Below are positions 40,213 through 49,925 of a stretch of DNA of 64,000 nt, piece after piece. The notes under the pieces are model-generated. The model was not told where the DNA came from. It worked only from the letters and a program-made list of their open reading frames with translations, and made no database searches. The first letter of the stretch is position 1. Each line of letters opens with the position of its first letter. This DNA comes from Bradyrhizobium sp. CB1015. Its GTDB lineage: Bacteria > Pseudomonadota > Alphaproteobacteria > Rhizobiales > Xanthobacteraceae. Made by a program: the position numbers and the translations under genes. The stretch is taken from the NCBI RefSeq assembly GCF_025200925.1, contig NZ_CP104174.1, positions 5,146,001 to 5,210,000 of the forward strand, given 5' to 3'.

Positions 40213-40968
40213 CTAGGGGCACCCCTTCGCAATCGCAAGGAAATCGGCCGCTTTCAGGCTGGCGCCGCCGACCAGAGCCCCGTTGACGTTCTTCACCGCC
40301 ATCAGCTCGGCGGCATTCGAGGGCTTGACCGAGCCGCCGTAGAGAATCCGCGTCCCAGCCCCCTCGTCCTTGAACCTGGAGGTCAGGAGCTCCCGGATAA
40401 AGCCATGAATCTGCTCGACATCCTTGGCTGTGGGGGTCAGCCCGGTGCCGATCGCCCAGACCGGCTCATAGGCCACGACCAGATTGGCCGCCGTCGAGCC
40501 ATCCGGCAGTGAGCCGTCGAGCTGCCCACGCAGGATATCCAGGGTGTGGCCGGCGTCGCGCTGGCCCTGCGTTTCGCCGACGCAGACGATCGCAATGGCC
40601 CCGGCGCGCCAGGCCGCCTCGGCCTTCTGCCGGATCAACGCGTCGCCCTCGCCGTGGTCGGCGCGGCGCTCGGAATGGCCGACAATAATGGCGGTTGCTC
40701 CCCCATCCACGAGCATTTCGGCAGCGATATCGCCGGTATGGGCGCCGGAAGCCTTGGGGTGGCAGTCCTGGGCCCCGACCGCGACCTTCTTGCCGCGCGC
40801 CTTCTCGGCGAAGGCCGCAACCAGGGTCGCCGGCGGGCAGACCAGCAGGTCGGCCTTGCCAGCCACGTCTGCCGCGCCGTTGAGCATGGCGTCGAATTCG
40901 GCAACCTGGGCCTTCAGGCCGTTCATTTTCCAGTTGCCGGCGATCAGCGGTCGGATGGCGTCGGTCAT
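40213..40968 (-). CDS. tpiA: Triosephosphate isomerase
   Basis: A 251-residue TIM barrel interconverting dihydroxyacetone phosphate and glyceraldehyde 3-phosphate. The catalytic Lys is in GNWKMNG, the electrophilic His in VGHSERR, the base Glu in [13 protein letters not shown], and the phosphate loop is [15 protein letters not shown] 12-base inverted repeat without a T-run (about 40158-40188) lies after the stop and could form the transcript end. Confidence 0.97.
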   Translation of the reverse strand: MTDAIRPLIAGNWKMNGLKAQVAEFDAMLNGAADVAGKADLLVCPPATLVAAFAEKARGKKVAVGAQDCHPKASGAHTGDIAAEMLVDGGATAIIVGHSERRADHGEGDALIRQKAEAAWRAGAIAIVCVGETQGQRDAGHTLDILRGQLDGSLPDGSTAANLVVAYEPVWAIGTGLTPTAKDVEQIHGFIRELLTSRFKDEGAGTRILYGGSVKPSNAAELMAVKNVNGALVGGASLKAADFLAIAKGCP

Positions 40969-41190
40969 GTCAATGTCCAGCAGAATGAGGTTTGTGCATG
41001 CGCTAGCAGAGGACCTGCCGCAGTTCCAGAGACCAGGAGCGTTTGACCGCAGCTTCTCGCCGTCGCATGAGGCGAGGTTGCGGGGGGAAAGCCGCCACTT
41101 TATGATGATCTATCAATTTGGTGACGCGCTTTTGCGGAATCTGCATTAAGACGCGCTCCGTTCCCCTCCTGACCAAACAAGTTGGACCAA

Positions 41191-43089
41191 ATGCTCCGAG
41201 GAATGCGCAAGGCCTCATCGAACTGGCTCGGCAAGACCATTATGGCCGTGGTGATGGGCGTGTTGATCGTCAGTTTCGGCATTTGGGGCATCGCCGACAT
41301 CTTTAAGGGCTTCGGCCAGTCCACGGTGGCCAAGATCGGTCGCACCGAGATCTCGCTCAACGAGTTCCGGCAGATCTACACCGACCGCCTGCAGCAGATC
41401 AGCCGGCAGTTCGGCCGCCCGCTGACGCCCGACCAGGCGCGCGCCTTCGGCCTGGATCGCCAGGTGTTGCAGCAGACCATTGCCGAGGCCGCGCTCGACG
41501 AAGAGGCGCGCCGGCTCGGACTCGGCCAGTCGGACGAGCAGATCCGCCAGCTCATCATGAACGACCCCAACTTCAAGGGCGTCGGCGGTAATTTCGACGC
41601 GAACCGCTTCCAGGCCCTGATCCGCAACTTCGGCTACACCGAGCAGCGCTATGTTGCCGAGCAGCGCAAGGTGTCGCTGCGCCGGCAGATCACCGGCACG
41701 GTCGGCGCCGGCCTCGAGCCGCCAAAGGCCATGATCGACGTGCTGACGCGGTTCCAGAACGAGCAGCGCGCCATTGAATTCGTCAAGCTCGACGCCGCTC
41801 AAGCCGGCGCCATCGAGGCGCCCTCGCCCGAAGCCCTCGCGACCTATTTCGAGGACCACAAGGTCCAGTTCCGCGCGCCCGAATATCGCAAGATCGCCTT
41901 CGTCGTGATCTCGCCGGAAGAAATCGGCAAATGGACCGAGGTTTCCGATGAGGACGCCAAGAAGATGTTCGAGCAGCGCAAGGACCGGCTCGGCACGCCG
42001 GAGAAGCGGCAGATCCACCAGATCGTGTTTCCCAATGAGGCCGAGGCAAAGGCGGCACGCGAGCGCCTCGCCGGCGGCATGTCGTTCGAGGACCTCGGCA
42101 AGGAGCGCGGGCTGAGCGCTTCCGACGTCGATCTCGGACTGGTGACCAAGTCGGCGCTCGACCCTGCGGTCGGGACGGCTGCATTCGCGCTTCCGGCCGG
42201 TGAGATCAGCCAGCCGATTCAGGGCGCCCTCGGCACCTCCATCGTCAAGGTCGACAAGATCGAGCCGGGCAATGAGGCCGATTACGCCAAGCTCGCCGGC
42301 GACATCAAGCGCGAGATCGCGACTGAGCGCGCACGCGTCAAGGTCGCCGATCTCCGCGACAAGATGGAAGACGAGCGCGGCGGCGGCTCCAGCGTGATCG
42401 ACGCGGCGCAGAAGCTCGGCCTCACCGCCGTGACCATCGACGCCGTCGACCGCTCCGGCCGCGCCCCGAACGGCCAACCGGTCGCCAACATCCCGCAGGG
42501 CCTCGACGTGGTGTCGCAGGCCTTCAACACCGACGTCGGCGTCGACAACGACGCGATCTCGTTTAGGGGCGGCTATGTCTGGTACGACGTGCTCGCCATC
42601 ACGCCCTCGCGCGACCGCAATCTCGACGAGGTCCGCGACCAGGTCGAGGCGCGCTGGCGCCAGGACCAGATCGCGACCAAGCTGAAGGCCAAGGCGACCG
42701 AGATGGTGCAGAAGCTTGAAGCGGGCGGCAAGCTCGCCGACGAGGCCGCCGCGGTCGGCGCCAAGCTCGAGACCGCGACCGGCTTCAAGCGCGACGACTC
42801 GCCCGCCGGCGTGCCCGGCACCGTCGTGGCGGCGGCCTTCCGCACTGCCAAGGACGGCATCGGACAGACGGCCGTGAGCGGCGGCAGCGAGGTGATCGTC
42901 TTCCGCGTCACCGACATCGTCGATCCCGCGGTCGACTTTGCCTCGGACGCGGTCAAGAAGCTGAAGGAGAGCCTCGACCGGGCCCAGACCGAGGAGCAGG
43001 TCGCTTCCTACGTCAACAAGCTTGAAACCGACATCGGGACCACCATTAATCAGGCCGCCTTCGCGCAGGTGACCGGCGCGAACCAGTGA
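41191..43089 (+). CDS. ppiD: PpiD/SurA-like periplasmic peptidyl-prolyl isomerase
   Basis: A 632-residue membrane-anchored chaperone. ATG 41191 (MLRGMRKASSNWLGKTIMAV) is preferred over an upstream TTG. Residues about 13-36 are the membrane anchor (TIMAVVMGVLIVSFGIWGIADIF). A SurA_N-like region with LNEFRQIYTDRLQQISRQFG follows, then a parvulin domain at about 240-360 (KRQIHQIVFPNEAEAKAARERLAGG) and a second chaperone-like half. It helps outer-membrane and periplasmic protein folding. Position upstream of trpD is conserved in related genomes to my knowledge. Confidence 0.93.
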   Translation: MLRGMRKASSNWLGKTIMAVVMGVLIVSFGIWGIADIFKGFGQSTVAKIGRTEISLNEFRQIYTDRLQQISRQFGRPLTPDQARAFGLDRQVLQQTIAEAALDEEARRLGLGQSDEQIRQLIMNDPNFKGVGGNFDANRFQALIRNFGYTEQRYVAEQRKVSLRRQITGTVGAGLEPPKAMIDVLTRFQNEQRAIEFVKLDAAQAGAIEAPSPEALATYFEDHKVQFRAPEYRKIAFVVISPEEIGKWTEVSDEDAKKMFEQRKDRLGTPEKRQIHQIVFPNEAEAKAARERLAGGMSFEDLGKERGLSASDVDLGLVTKSALDPAVGTAAFALPAGEISQPIQGALGTSIVKVDKIEPGNEADYAKLAGDIKREIATERARVKVADLRDKMEDERGGGSSVIDAAQKLGLTAVTIDAVDRSGRAPNGQPVANIPQGLDVVSQAFNTDVGVDNDAISFRGGYVWYDVLAITPSRDRNLDEVRDQVEARWRQDQIATKLKAKATEMVQKLEAGGKLADEAAAVGAKLETATGFKRDDSPAGVPGTVVAAAFRTAKDGIGQTAVSGGSEVIVFRVTDIVDPAVDFASDAVKKLKESLDRAQTEEQVASYVNKLETDIGTTINQAAFAQVTGANQ

Positions 43090-43103
43090 GTTGAAAGCAC
43101 GCG

Positions 43104-44117
43104 ATGGACGACCTGAAATCGATCATTGGAAAAGTGGCGACCGGCGCCAGCCTGTCGCGTGACGAAGCCGCCTCCGCCTTCGATGCCATGATGAGCGGCG
43201 AGGCCACGCCCTCGCAGATGGGCGGGCTCTTGATGGCGCTGCGGGTGCGCGGCGAGACCGTGGACGAGATCACCGGCGCGGTCGCGGCAATGCGCTCGAA
43301 GATGCTGACCGTGCAGGCGCCGCCCGAGGCGGTCGACATCGTCGGCACAGGCGGCGACGGCTCCGGCTCGGTCAACGTCTCGACCTGCGCGTCCTTCATC
43401 GTCTCGGGTGCCGGCGTGCCCGTGGCCAAGCACGGCAACCGCGCGCTGTCGTCGCGCTCGGGCGCCGCCGACGTGCTGGCCTCGCTCGGGGTGAGGATCG
43501 ATCTCAAGCCCGAGCAGGTCGGCCGCTGCGTGCGCGAATGCGGCATCGGCTTCATGTTCGCCCCCGCCCACCATCCCGCCATGAAGAACGTCGGCCCGAC
43601 CCGGGTCGAGCTCGCCACGCGCACCATCTTCAATCTGCTCGGCCCCTTGTCCAACCCGGCCGGCGTGAAGCGGCAGATGGTCGGCGTGTTCTCCAGGCAG
43701 TGGGTGCAGCCGCTCGCGCAGGTGCTGAAGAACCTCGGTTCACACTCCGCCTGGGTGGTGCACGGCTCCGACGGTCTCGACGAGATCACCCTCACCGGCC
43801 CGACCTTCGTCTCCGCGCTCCACAACGGCGAGATCCGGAGTTTCGAGGTGACGCCGGAGGAAGCCGGGCTCCCGCGTTGCGAGGCCGGTGCGCTCAAAGG
43901 CGGCGACGCCGATGCCAACGCGATCGCGTTGCAGAGCGTGCTCGACGGCAAGCCGAGCCCCTATCGCGACGTGGCGCTGCTCAACGCCGCCGCCGCGCTG
44001 GTCGTGGCCGGCCGCGCCAAGGACCTCAAGGAGGGCGTCGCGATCGGCGTCCGCTCGATCGACAGCGGCGCGGCCAACGCGAAGCTGAAGCACCTGGTCG
44101 CGGTCTCCAACGGCTGA
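43104..44117 (+). CDS. trpD: Anthranilate phosphoribosyltransferase
   Basis: A 337-residue enzyme joining anthranilate and phosphoribosyl pyrophosphate in tryptophan synthesis. The PRPP motif is [50 protein letters not shown] and [10 protein letters not shown] are intact. It begins 14 bases after ppiD and is followed by trpC 8 bases on, giving the operon ppiD-trpD-trpC-moaC. Confidence 0.97.
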   Translation: MDDLKSIIGKVATGASLSRDEAASAFDAMMSGEATPSQMGGLLMALRVRGETVDEITGAVAAMRSKMLTVQAPPEAVDIVGTGGDGSGSVNVSTCASFIVSGAGVPVAKHGNRALSSRSGAADVLASLGVRIDLKPEQVGRCVRECGIGFMFAPAHHPAMKNVGPTRVELATRTIFNLLGPLSNPAGVKRQMVGVFSRQWVQPLAQVLKNLGSHSAWVVHGSDGLDEITLTGPTFVSALHNGEIRSFEVTPEEAGLPRCEAGALKGGDADANAIALQSVLDGKPSPYRDVALLNAAAALVVAGRAKDLKEGVAIGVRSIDSGAANAKLKHLVAVSNG

Positions 44118-44125
44118 ACTCCCGC

Positions 44126-44947
44126 ATGTCCGACATCCTGACCAAGATCGAGACCTACAAGCGCGAGGAGATCGCGGCGGCAAAGCGCGCGCGGCCGCTC
44201 TCCACCGTCGAGGCACAAGCCAAGGCCGCCTCCGCGCCGCGCGGCTTCCTGCGCGCGATCAAAGCCAAGCACGCCAATGGCGGCTACGCGCTGATCGCCG
44301 AGATCAAGAAGGCCTCACCCTCCAAAGGTCTCATTCGCGCCGATTTCGACCCGCCGGCACTCGCAAAGGCCTATGAGGCGGGCGGCGCAGCCTGCCTGTC
44401 GGTGTTGACCGACACGCCCTCGTTCCAGGGCCATCTCGACTTCATGGTGGCTGCGCGCGAAGCAACCTCGCTCCCCGTGTTGCGCAAGGATTTCTTGTTC
44501 GATCCCTACCAGGTGGTCGAGGCCCGCGCGCACGGCGCCGACTGCATCCTGATCATCATGGCGGCGCTCGAGGACGCCGCCGCCGGAGAGCTCGAGGACG
44601 CCGCCATGTCCCATGGCATGGACGTCTTGATCGAGATCCACGACCGCACCGAGCTCGACCGGGCGCTGAAGCTGCGGTCGCCGATGATCGGCGTCAACAA
44701 CCGCAATCTGCGCACCTTCGAGACCACCCTGGCGACCAGCGAAGCGCTGGCGCCGCTGATCCCCGGCGATCGGCTGATGGTCGGCGAGAGCGGTATCTTC
44801 ACGCCCGAGGACCTCGCCCGGCTGGAGCGCGTCGGCATGTCGACCTTCCTGGTCGGCGAGAGCCTGATGCGGCAGGCCGACGTCACGGCAGCGACGCGCG
44901 CGCTGCTCGCGCGCGAGGCCAGCGCGCGCGCCACAGGCACGCGCTGA
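44126..44947 (+). CDS. trpC: Indole-3-glycerol phosphate synthase
   Basis: A 273-residue TIM-barrel enzyme. Conserved: [15 protein letters not shown] (catalytic Lys), [40 protein letters not shown] and MVGESGIF. The start [15 protein letters not shown] is the family norm. The stop overlaps the moaC ATG by one base (TGATG). Confidence 0.97.
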   Translation: MSDILTKIETYKREEIAAAKRARPLSTVEAQAKAASAPRGFLRAIKAKHANGGYALIAEIKKASPSKGLIRADFDPPALAKAYEAGGAACLSVLTDTPSFQGHLDFMVAAREATSLPVLRKDFLFDPYQVVEARAHGADCILIIMAALEDAAAGELEDAAMSHGMDVLIEIHDRTELDRALKLRSPMIGVNNRNLRTFETTLATSEALAPLIPGDRLMVGESGIFTPEDLARLERVGMSTFLVGESLMRQADVTAATRALLAREASARATGTR

Positions 44948-45477
44948 TGGCGCGCAAGACTTCCACGACCAAGACTTCCACGACCAAGTCTTCGAAGAAA
45001 GCGGGCCCCGCCCTCAGCCATATCGGCGCCTCAGGCGAGGCACGGATGGTCGACGTCTCGGACAAGCCCGCGACGGAGCGGCTTGCCGTCGCCGAGGGGC
45101 GCGTCGTCATGACCAGGACGACGTTCGACCTGATCGTGTCCGGCAACGCCAAGAAAGGCGACGTGCTCGGCACCGCGCGCATCGCCGGCATCATGGCTGC
45201 CAAGCGCACCTCGGAGCTGATCCCGCTCTGTCATCCGCTCGCGCTGTCCAAGGTCATCGTCGACATCGAGCCTGACCCAAAGCTGCCGGGCTGCGTGATA
45301 CGGGCCAGCGTGAAGGTGACGGGACCGACCGGCGTCGAGATGGAGGCGCTCACGGCAGTGTCGGTCGCCTGCCTCACCATCTATGACATGATCAAGGCAG
45401 TCGAGCGCGGCGTGCGCATCGAGGGCATCCATCTGGTCGAGAAGCTCGGCGGCAAGTCCGGCCATTACCGCGCCTGA
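44947..45477 (+). CDS. moaC: Cyclic pyranopterin monophosphate synthase with N-terminal KTSTT repeats
   Basis: A 176-residue molybdenum-cofactor enzyme, acting after MoaA. The core has [19 protein letters not shown], the active-site segment [12 protein letters not shown], and [23 protein letters not shown]. The first 22 residues are an unusual Lys/Ser/Thr extension made by a 15-base tandem repeat (44956-44970 and 44971-44985), each coding KTSTT, ahead of KSSKK. Normal MoaC proteins start just before LSHI. The start is fixed by the TGATG overlap with trpC. Downstream, moeA, its usual partner, is about 15 kb away. Confidence 0.95.
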   Translation: MARKTSTTKTSTTKSSKKAGPALSHIGASGEARMVDVSDKPATERLAVAEGRVVMTRTTFDLIVSGNAKKGDVLGTARIAGIMAAKRTSELIPLCHPLALSKVIVDIEPDPKLPGCVIRASVKVTGPTGVEMEALTAVSVACLTIYDMIKAVERGVRIEGIHLVEKLGGKSGHYRA

Positions 45478-45653
45478 AGCGGGCTTGCGTTAACGCCCCA
45501 CTTTCGCGCCGCGCGCATGGATTGCTTTTGCGCGCGACCGTTCATGTCTCGTTAACCGCGCTTCCTAACTTAACCTCCACACCGTCCCCGTAAACCAACG
45601 GGTGTTCTCAGGCTCATGAATTGATCCTGACGTGTGCGCGGCAACGATCCAGC

Positions 45654-48386
45654 ATGAAGATGAAATTCGGCAGTCGTCTCTTTGACCAGGTCTTCGTGCG
45701 CAGCGGTCCGATCCGCTGGCTGGTAGTGGGCGGCACGCTGCTGATCGTGGCCATCGCCATAGGCTCGGTCCTGATGGCGCAGAACTTCCGGGAGCGGGCG
45801 CTGCGCAATTCCGGCCGCGAGCTGGAAAACACCGTGCTGCTGCTCGCTCATCATTTCGACCAGCAATTGCAGGATTTCGCCGTCATCCAGAAGGATTTCG
45901 TCGACTACGTCCGCACCACCGGAATTGCGACCGGAGAGGACTATCGCAAGCGCCTCTCGGGTGAGGACGTGCACCGGATGCTGCGGTCGAAGATCGAGGC
46001 GCTGCCCTATATGGGCGGCGTCAACATCATCGACGCTGAAGGCAATCTGGTCAATTCATCGACCGCATGGCCGGCCCCGAAGGTCAATGTCGCCGATCGC
46101 GCCTACTTCCGCACCTTCAAATACGATCCCTATGCGCCTGATGTGCTGATCGAGCCGCTGCACAGCCGCATCTCCGGTGCATGGACCATTCTGGTCGCCC
46201 GCAAGGTCGTCGGGCCACGCGGCGAGTTCCTTGGTGTGGTCGGACGCGGCATCGAGCCCGGCAACTTCGAGAAATTCTTCGCGTCCGTCGTGCTCGGCGA
46301 AGGCGCAACGATCTCGATGCTGCATCGCGACGGCACGCTGCTCGCCCGCTATCCGCATTCCGGCGAATTGATGGGACGAAACTTCAAGACCGGTCCGTTC
46401 GAGCAACAGAGGGTGTTCGGGCTCGATCATTTCGCCGGCCGCTTCAACAGCCCCGTCGACGGTGAGGACCGGCTGGTCTCCTCCCGTGCCCTGCCCCACT
46501 TCCCGATCCTGATGATGGCCACCACGACGCGCGCGGCGGCCCTGGCGGATTGGCGCGAGCAGATCGGCATGCTGATCTCGGTCGCGGTCTCTTCCGCGCT
46601 CGCGATCGCAGGCGTGCTGATTGCCGTCGTGCGCAAGCTGCTCGAGCAGCACCGCCTTTCGCGCGAACGGCTGACGCTGGAAAAGCAGCGACTCGACCGC
46701 GCCGTCAACAACATGACGCAGGGTCTCCTGCTGTTCGACGCCGAGCAGCGGCTCGTGGTCTGCAACCAGCGCTACATCGAGATGTACGGCTTGTCGGCCG
46801 AGGTCGTGAAGCCCGGCTCCAGCTTCCGCGACATCATCGCCCATCGCAAGGCAACCGGCTCGTTCACCGGCGACATCGATGCCTACGTCGCACGCGTCCT
46901 GAAGGACATCCATCTCCGCAACTCCATGGTGGTCGATACCGCCGATGGCCGCTCGATCCACATCCTCAACGAACCGCTCGCGGATGGCGGCTGGGTGGCG
47001 ACCCATGAGGACATCACGGAGCGCCGTCGCATCGAAGAGCGCATCACCCACCTCGCCCATTACGATGCGCTGACGGACCTGCCCAACCGCGCCATGTTCC
47101 ACGAGCATCTGCGGCAGGAGCTGGCCGCGGTCGGCGACGGCGAGCAGATCGCGGTGCATTACATCGACATCGACGAGTTCAAGGGCGTCAACGACGCGCT
47201 CGGCCATCTCGTCGGCGACGAGCTGTTGAAATCGGTCGCGGCGAACCTCCGCCGCTGTGCGGGCCCAGCAGACTTCGTGGCGCGCCTAGGCGGCGACGAA
47301 TTCGCCATCGTGCAGGGCGCGGTGACGTCGTTGGATCAGGTCAACGAGCTCGTCGCACGCGTCTTCGACACCATCCGCACGCCGTTCGACTGCATGGGCC
47401 ATCATCTCACCAGCGACGCCAGCATCGGTATCGCGCTCGCGCCGGACCACGGCACGGCGCTCGACCAGATCCTGAAGAATGCGGACATGGCAATGTACGC
47501 GGCCAAGTCCGCCGGACGCCGCACCTACCGCTTCTTCGAGCCGGACATGGACGCCAAGGTCCGCGAACGCCGCCAGCTCGAGGGCGACCTGCGTCACGCC
47601 ATCGCGCAAGGAGGGCGCGAAGGCGGGCTCGAGGTCTATTACCAGCCCTGCCTCGGCCTGAAGGACGACCGCATCACCGGCTGCGAGGCGTTGGTGCGCT
47701 GGCGCCATCCCGAGCGCGGCTGGGTCTCGCCGGCCGATTTCATCCCGATCGCCGAAGACACCGGCCTGATCAACGAGATCGGCGAATGGGTGCTGGCGAC
47801 CGCGTGCCGGGACGCGGCAAGCTGGCCCGACGACATCCGCCTCGCCGTCAACGTCTCGCCGGTGCAGTTCAAGAGTGGCACGCTGGCGCTGAAGATCATG
47901 GCGGCGCTCGCCGCCTCGAACCTGCCGGCGAGCCGGCTCGAGCTCGAGATCACCGAGGCGGTCCTGATCCGCGACGACGATGCCGCGCTCGCGATCCTGC
48001 ACCAGCTCCGTGCCATCGGCGTGCGCATCGCGCTCGACGATTTCGGCACTGGCTATTCGTCGCTGAGCTATCTGCACCGCTTCCCGTTCGACAAGATCAA
48101 GATCGACCGCTGCTTCGTCGACGACATCGCCCGCCCCGACGGCTCCGCCAGCATCGTTCAGGCCGTCGTCAACCTGGCGGCCGCCCGCCGCATGACCACG
48201 ACGGCCGAGGGTGTCGAGACCGAGGAGCAGCAGCGCCTGCTGCGTACGCTCGGCTGCTCCGAGATGCAGGGCTACCTGTTCAGCGCCGCCAAGCCCGCCG
48301 GCAAGATGCTGGAGCTGTTCGCGCTGCACCGCAGCCGGCTCGCCCAGCGCGAAGGCAGCGAGAGCCGCCGCCGCGAGGTCGGTTAG
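45654..48386 (+). CDS. Membrane-bound GGDEF-EAL protein (c-di-GMP cyclase/phosphodiesterase)
   Basis: A 910-residue sensor. First membrane helix about 21-41, periplasmic dCache-like sensor about 45-300 (VADRAYFRTFKYDPYAPDVLI is typical), second helix about 308-328, a PAS domain (MTQGLLLFDAEQRLVVCNQRYIEMYGL), GGDEF domain with GGDEF at 546-550 and EAL domain with EAL at 678-680, DDFGTGYSS and KIDRCFVDD loops intact. Both activities are thus possible. I use ATG 45654; a TTG 33 bases earlier has a poorer context. Its stop overlaps the convergent sigma-factor gene by four bases. Confidence 0.92.
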   Translation: MKMKFGSRLFDQVFVRSGPIRWLVVGGTLLIVAIAIGSVLMAQNFRERALRNSGRELENTVLLLAHHFDQQLQDFAVIQKDFVDYVRTTGIATGEDYRKRLSGEDVHRMLRSKIEALPYMGGVNIIDAEGNLVNSSTAWPAPKVNVADRAYFRTFKYDPYAPDVLIEPLHSRISGAWTILVARKVVGPRGEFLGVVGRGIEPGNFEKFFASVVLGEGATISMLHRDGTLLARYPHSGELMGRNFKTGPFEQQRVFGLDHFAGRFNSPVDGEDRLVSSRALPHFPILMMATTTRAAALADWREQIGMLISVAVSSALAIAGVLIAVVRKLLEQHRLSRERLTLEKQRLDRAVNNMTQGLLLFDAEQRLVVCNQRYIEMYGLSAEVVKPGSSFRDIIAHRKATGSFTGDIDAYVARVLKDIHLRNSMVVDTADGRSIHILNEPLADGGWVATHEDITERRRIEERITHLAHYDALTDLPNRAMFHEHLRQELAAVGDGEQIAVHYIDIDEFKGVNDALGHLVGDELLKSVAANLRRCAGPADFVARLGGDEFAIVQGAVTSLDQVNELVARVFDTIRTPFDCMGHHLTSDASIGIALAPDHGTALDQILKNADMAMYAAKSAGRRTYRFFEPDMDAKVRERRQLEGDLRHAIAQGGREGGLEVYYQPCLGLKDDRITGCEALVRWRHPERGWVSPADFIPIAEDTGLINEIGEWVLATACRDAASWPDDIRLAVNVSPVQFKSGTLALKIMAALAASNLPASRLELEITEAVLIRDDDAALAILHQLRAIGVRIALDDFGTGYSSLSYLHRFPFDKIKIDRCFVDDIARPDGSASIVQAVVNLAAARRMTTTAEGVETEEQQRLLRTLGCSEMQGYLFSAAKPAGKMLELFALHRSRLAQREGSESRRREVG

Positions 48387-48994
48387 GTCGGGCCCCGGTT
48401 GTCGGCGCAACGGCACTCCCAGAAGCTTTCCTCCAGGCAAACGACACAGGTTTGCTCGAGGCGCTCCTTCAGCGCTTGTCGTGCCCGGTGGAGCCGAACG
48501 GTCAGGTTATTGACGGTCACGCCGAGGTCGGCGGCAACGAAATCCCGCGGCTCGCCGCCGAGATCGATCCGTCTGATGACTTCGGCATGCTCCGACTTCA
48601 GCAAGGACAGATGGACGTGGAGACACTCGCAGACTACGGCATTCGCCGCGGCGTCCTGCTCGGCCGGCAGCCGATCGTTGAGCTCATGCGGGAACGGCAT
48701 CTCCCGCGTCCTGCTCCTTGATGCCTGGCGGTGGAAGTCGGCGATGGTCGTCGCCAAAACCCTGCTCAGCCAGCCTCGAACCGAGTCCGCGTCGCGAATG
48801 TCGCCGGACCGCTCCAATGCGCGCAACACGAATAGCTGGAGCACCTCTTCCGCTTCGGCACGGCCGCCAAAGCGTCGCTGCAGATAGCTGCGCAGGCGAT
48901 CGTAGCTGCCGACGAGCGCGGCACGAACGACCGTGTCCTGCACGTCCAGGGAGCCGGCTGGCTGTACCGGCAAAGTCTCGTTCGGCGATTTCAT
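48383..48994 (-). CDS. ECF sigma factor with Cys-rich C-terminal tail
   Basis: A 203-residue sigma-70 family factor with region 2 (YDRLRSYLQRRFGGRAEAEE, RGWLSRVLATTIADFHRQ) and region 4 (LLKSEHAEVIRRIDLGG, VAADLGVTVNNLTVRLHRAR). The last 20 residues are CVVCLEESFWECRCAD, a CxxC...CxC cluster beyond region 4 that could bind zinc or sense redox or metal. I start at 48994 because AAGGA lies about 8 bases upstream; the ATG at 49012 lacks a ribosome-binding site. No anti-sigma gene is adjacent, so the tail may itself control activity. It lies at the end of the minus-strand redox gene block and probably directs part of it. Confidence 0.87.
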   Translation of the reverse strand: MKSPNETLPVQPAGSLDVQDTVVRAALVGSYDRLRSYLQRRFGGRAEAEEVLQLFVLRALERSGDIRDADSVRGWLSRVLATTIADFHRQASRSRTREMPFPHELNDRLPAEQDAAANAVVCECLHVHLSLLKSEHAEVIRRIDLGGEPRDFVAADLGVTVNNLTVRLHRARQALKERLEQTCVVCLEESFWECRCADNRGPT

Positions 48995-49306
48995 GACCTG
49001 TCGTCCTTGCATGCCATTGGGCAGATCGCTTCGTTGCAGCGAAATTCGTCAGATCGCGCGCAAGCGCGATCCGCGGAGGCAGCAGCTCCCGAATGAGAGT
49101 CGTGAGCGATCGTCGCTATCGTGCACGCGCGGCGACCTCGCCTTGGCGCGAGCCAATGATCGCCCTGTCGACGTTCTTCCGCTCAACGCGCAGCGTCACG
49201 CAAGCGCCTGGCGCATCGCCATCATCCGCCGGGTACGGCACCCGTCACAGACGTGTCGATCCGCGCTCGGACCTGGAGCAACGCGGTACGATCTTCGGGA
49301 GCTATC
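48995..49306. other. Gene-poor stretch upstream of the ECF sigma gene
   Basis: This 312-base region lies between the secreted Cys/His protein and the sigma gene, both on the minus strand. Short frames exist on both strands, but none has a ribosome-binding site, domain or membrane helix, and in particular no anti-sigma factor is seen. It should hold the sigma-factor promoter. I identified no clear ECF-type GGAAC/CGTT pair. Confidence 0.4.
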
Positions 49307-49702
49307 TCAGGCGATAGGGGGCCGATAGTGGCGGCGGAACGCGCCTTCCTCGCCGATCACGTCCGGCTGCGCTTCGCAGCGCGAATGCGGCGACACGAAC
49401 TCCGCGATCCCGGGAGCTTGGGGCGACACCGCGCTGAAGCACAACACCGAGCCACAGCAGGCCGCATGCCGGTCACCGGGCTCGTCCCGGTCGTTGTCAC
49501 AATCTCCGTCTTTTGCAACGTCGTGCGAATGCACCGCCGGTCCGGCATCAATTTGATCGTGCGCATGCGCGGGTTGCTCGCACGGTATCGAAGTGAGGGG
49601 AGCGATCGAGATGGCGAGAGACGGTGTCATCGACGCAAACAGATAGGCGATGGCGACAAGCCATCCCCACCACCGTCGCCTTGGCTTGATCGAGCCAATC
49701 AT
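49307..49702 (-). CDS. Small secreted Cys/His-rich protein
   Basis: A 131-residue protein starting MIGSIKPRRRWWGWLVAIAYLF with a signal peptide ending near ASMTPSLA. The mature part is rich in His, Asp and Cys (HAHDQIDAGPAVHSHDVAKDGDCDND, HAACCGSVLCF). This recalls the DUF2946-type secreted proteins found with copper and ECF genes, but I cannot confirm the family. A sigma-70-like promoter lies right upstream (49728-49756). It is positioned between the cytochrome genes and the sigma gene on the same strand. Confidence 0.6.
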   Translation of the reverse strand: MIGSIKPRRRWWGWLVAIAYLFASMTPSLAISIAPLTSIPCEQPAHAHDQIDAGPAVHSHDVAKDGDCDNDRDEPGDRHAACCGSVLCFSAVSPQAPGIAEFVSPHSRCEAQPDVIGEEGAFRRHYRPPIA

Positions 49703-49727
49703 TCCCGCACCGCTGCTTACCTTGGAA

Positions 49728-49756
49728 AATATAACTCTGGTTGTATCATAGGCCAA
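49728..49756 (-). promoter_or_regulatory. Sigma-70-like promoter of the secreted Cys/His protein gene
   Basis: On the minus strand TTGGCC and TATATT are separated by exactly 17 bases, and the -10 lies about 25 bases before the ATG at 49702. The spacing is ideal, and the -10 matches five of six consensus bases. Transcription would start near 49720, giving a short leader. Confidence 0.55.
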
Positions 49757-49925
49757 CAGAAAACGGCGCATGCCGAGCCAGTCATGTGGGACCGACCTCG
49801 CGCCGCACGGAATTTGTCGGCTTCGGCAAAGACACCCGCCTCGAGACGGCCCATTGTAAAGCAGACCAAGAAATATTTCCGCTGGCCTTGTAATGTTGGA
49901 AGCCCACAAGCGTCGCCATCAACCA

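Noticed and set aside
41215..42477. 420-codon open frame on the minus strand
   Set aside because: Antisense to ppiD; no domain and no ribosome-binding site.
49093..49317. Possible 74-residue plus-strand gene upstream of the ECF sigma region
   Set aside because: No ribosome-binding site, membrane helix or family resemblance; very Arg/Ser-rich.
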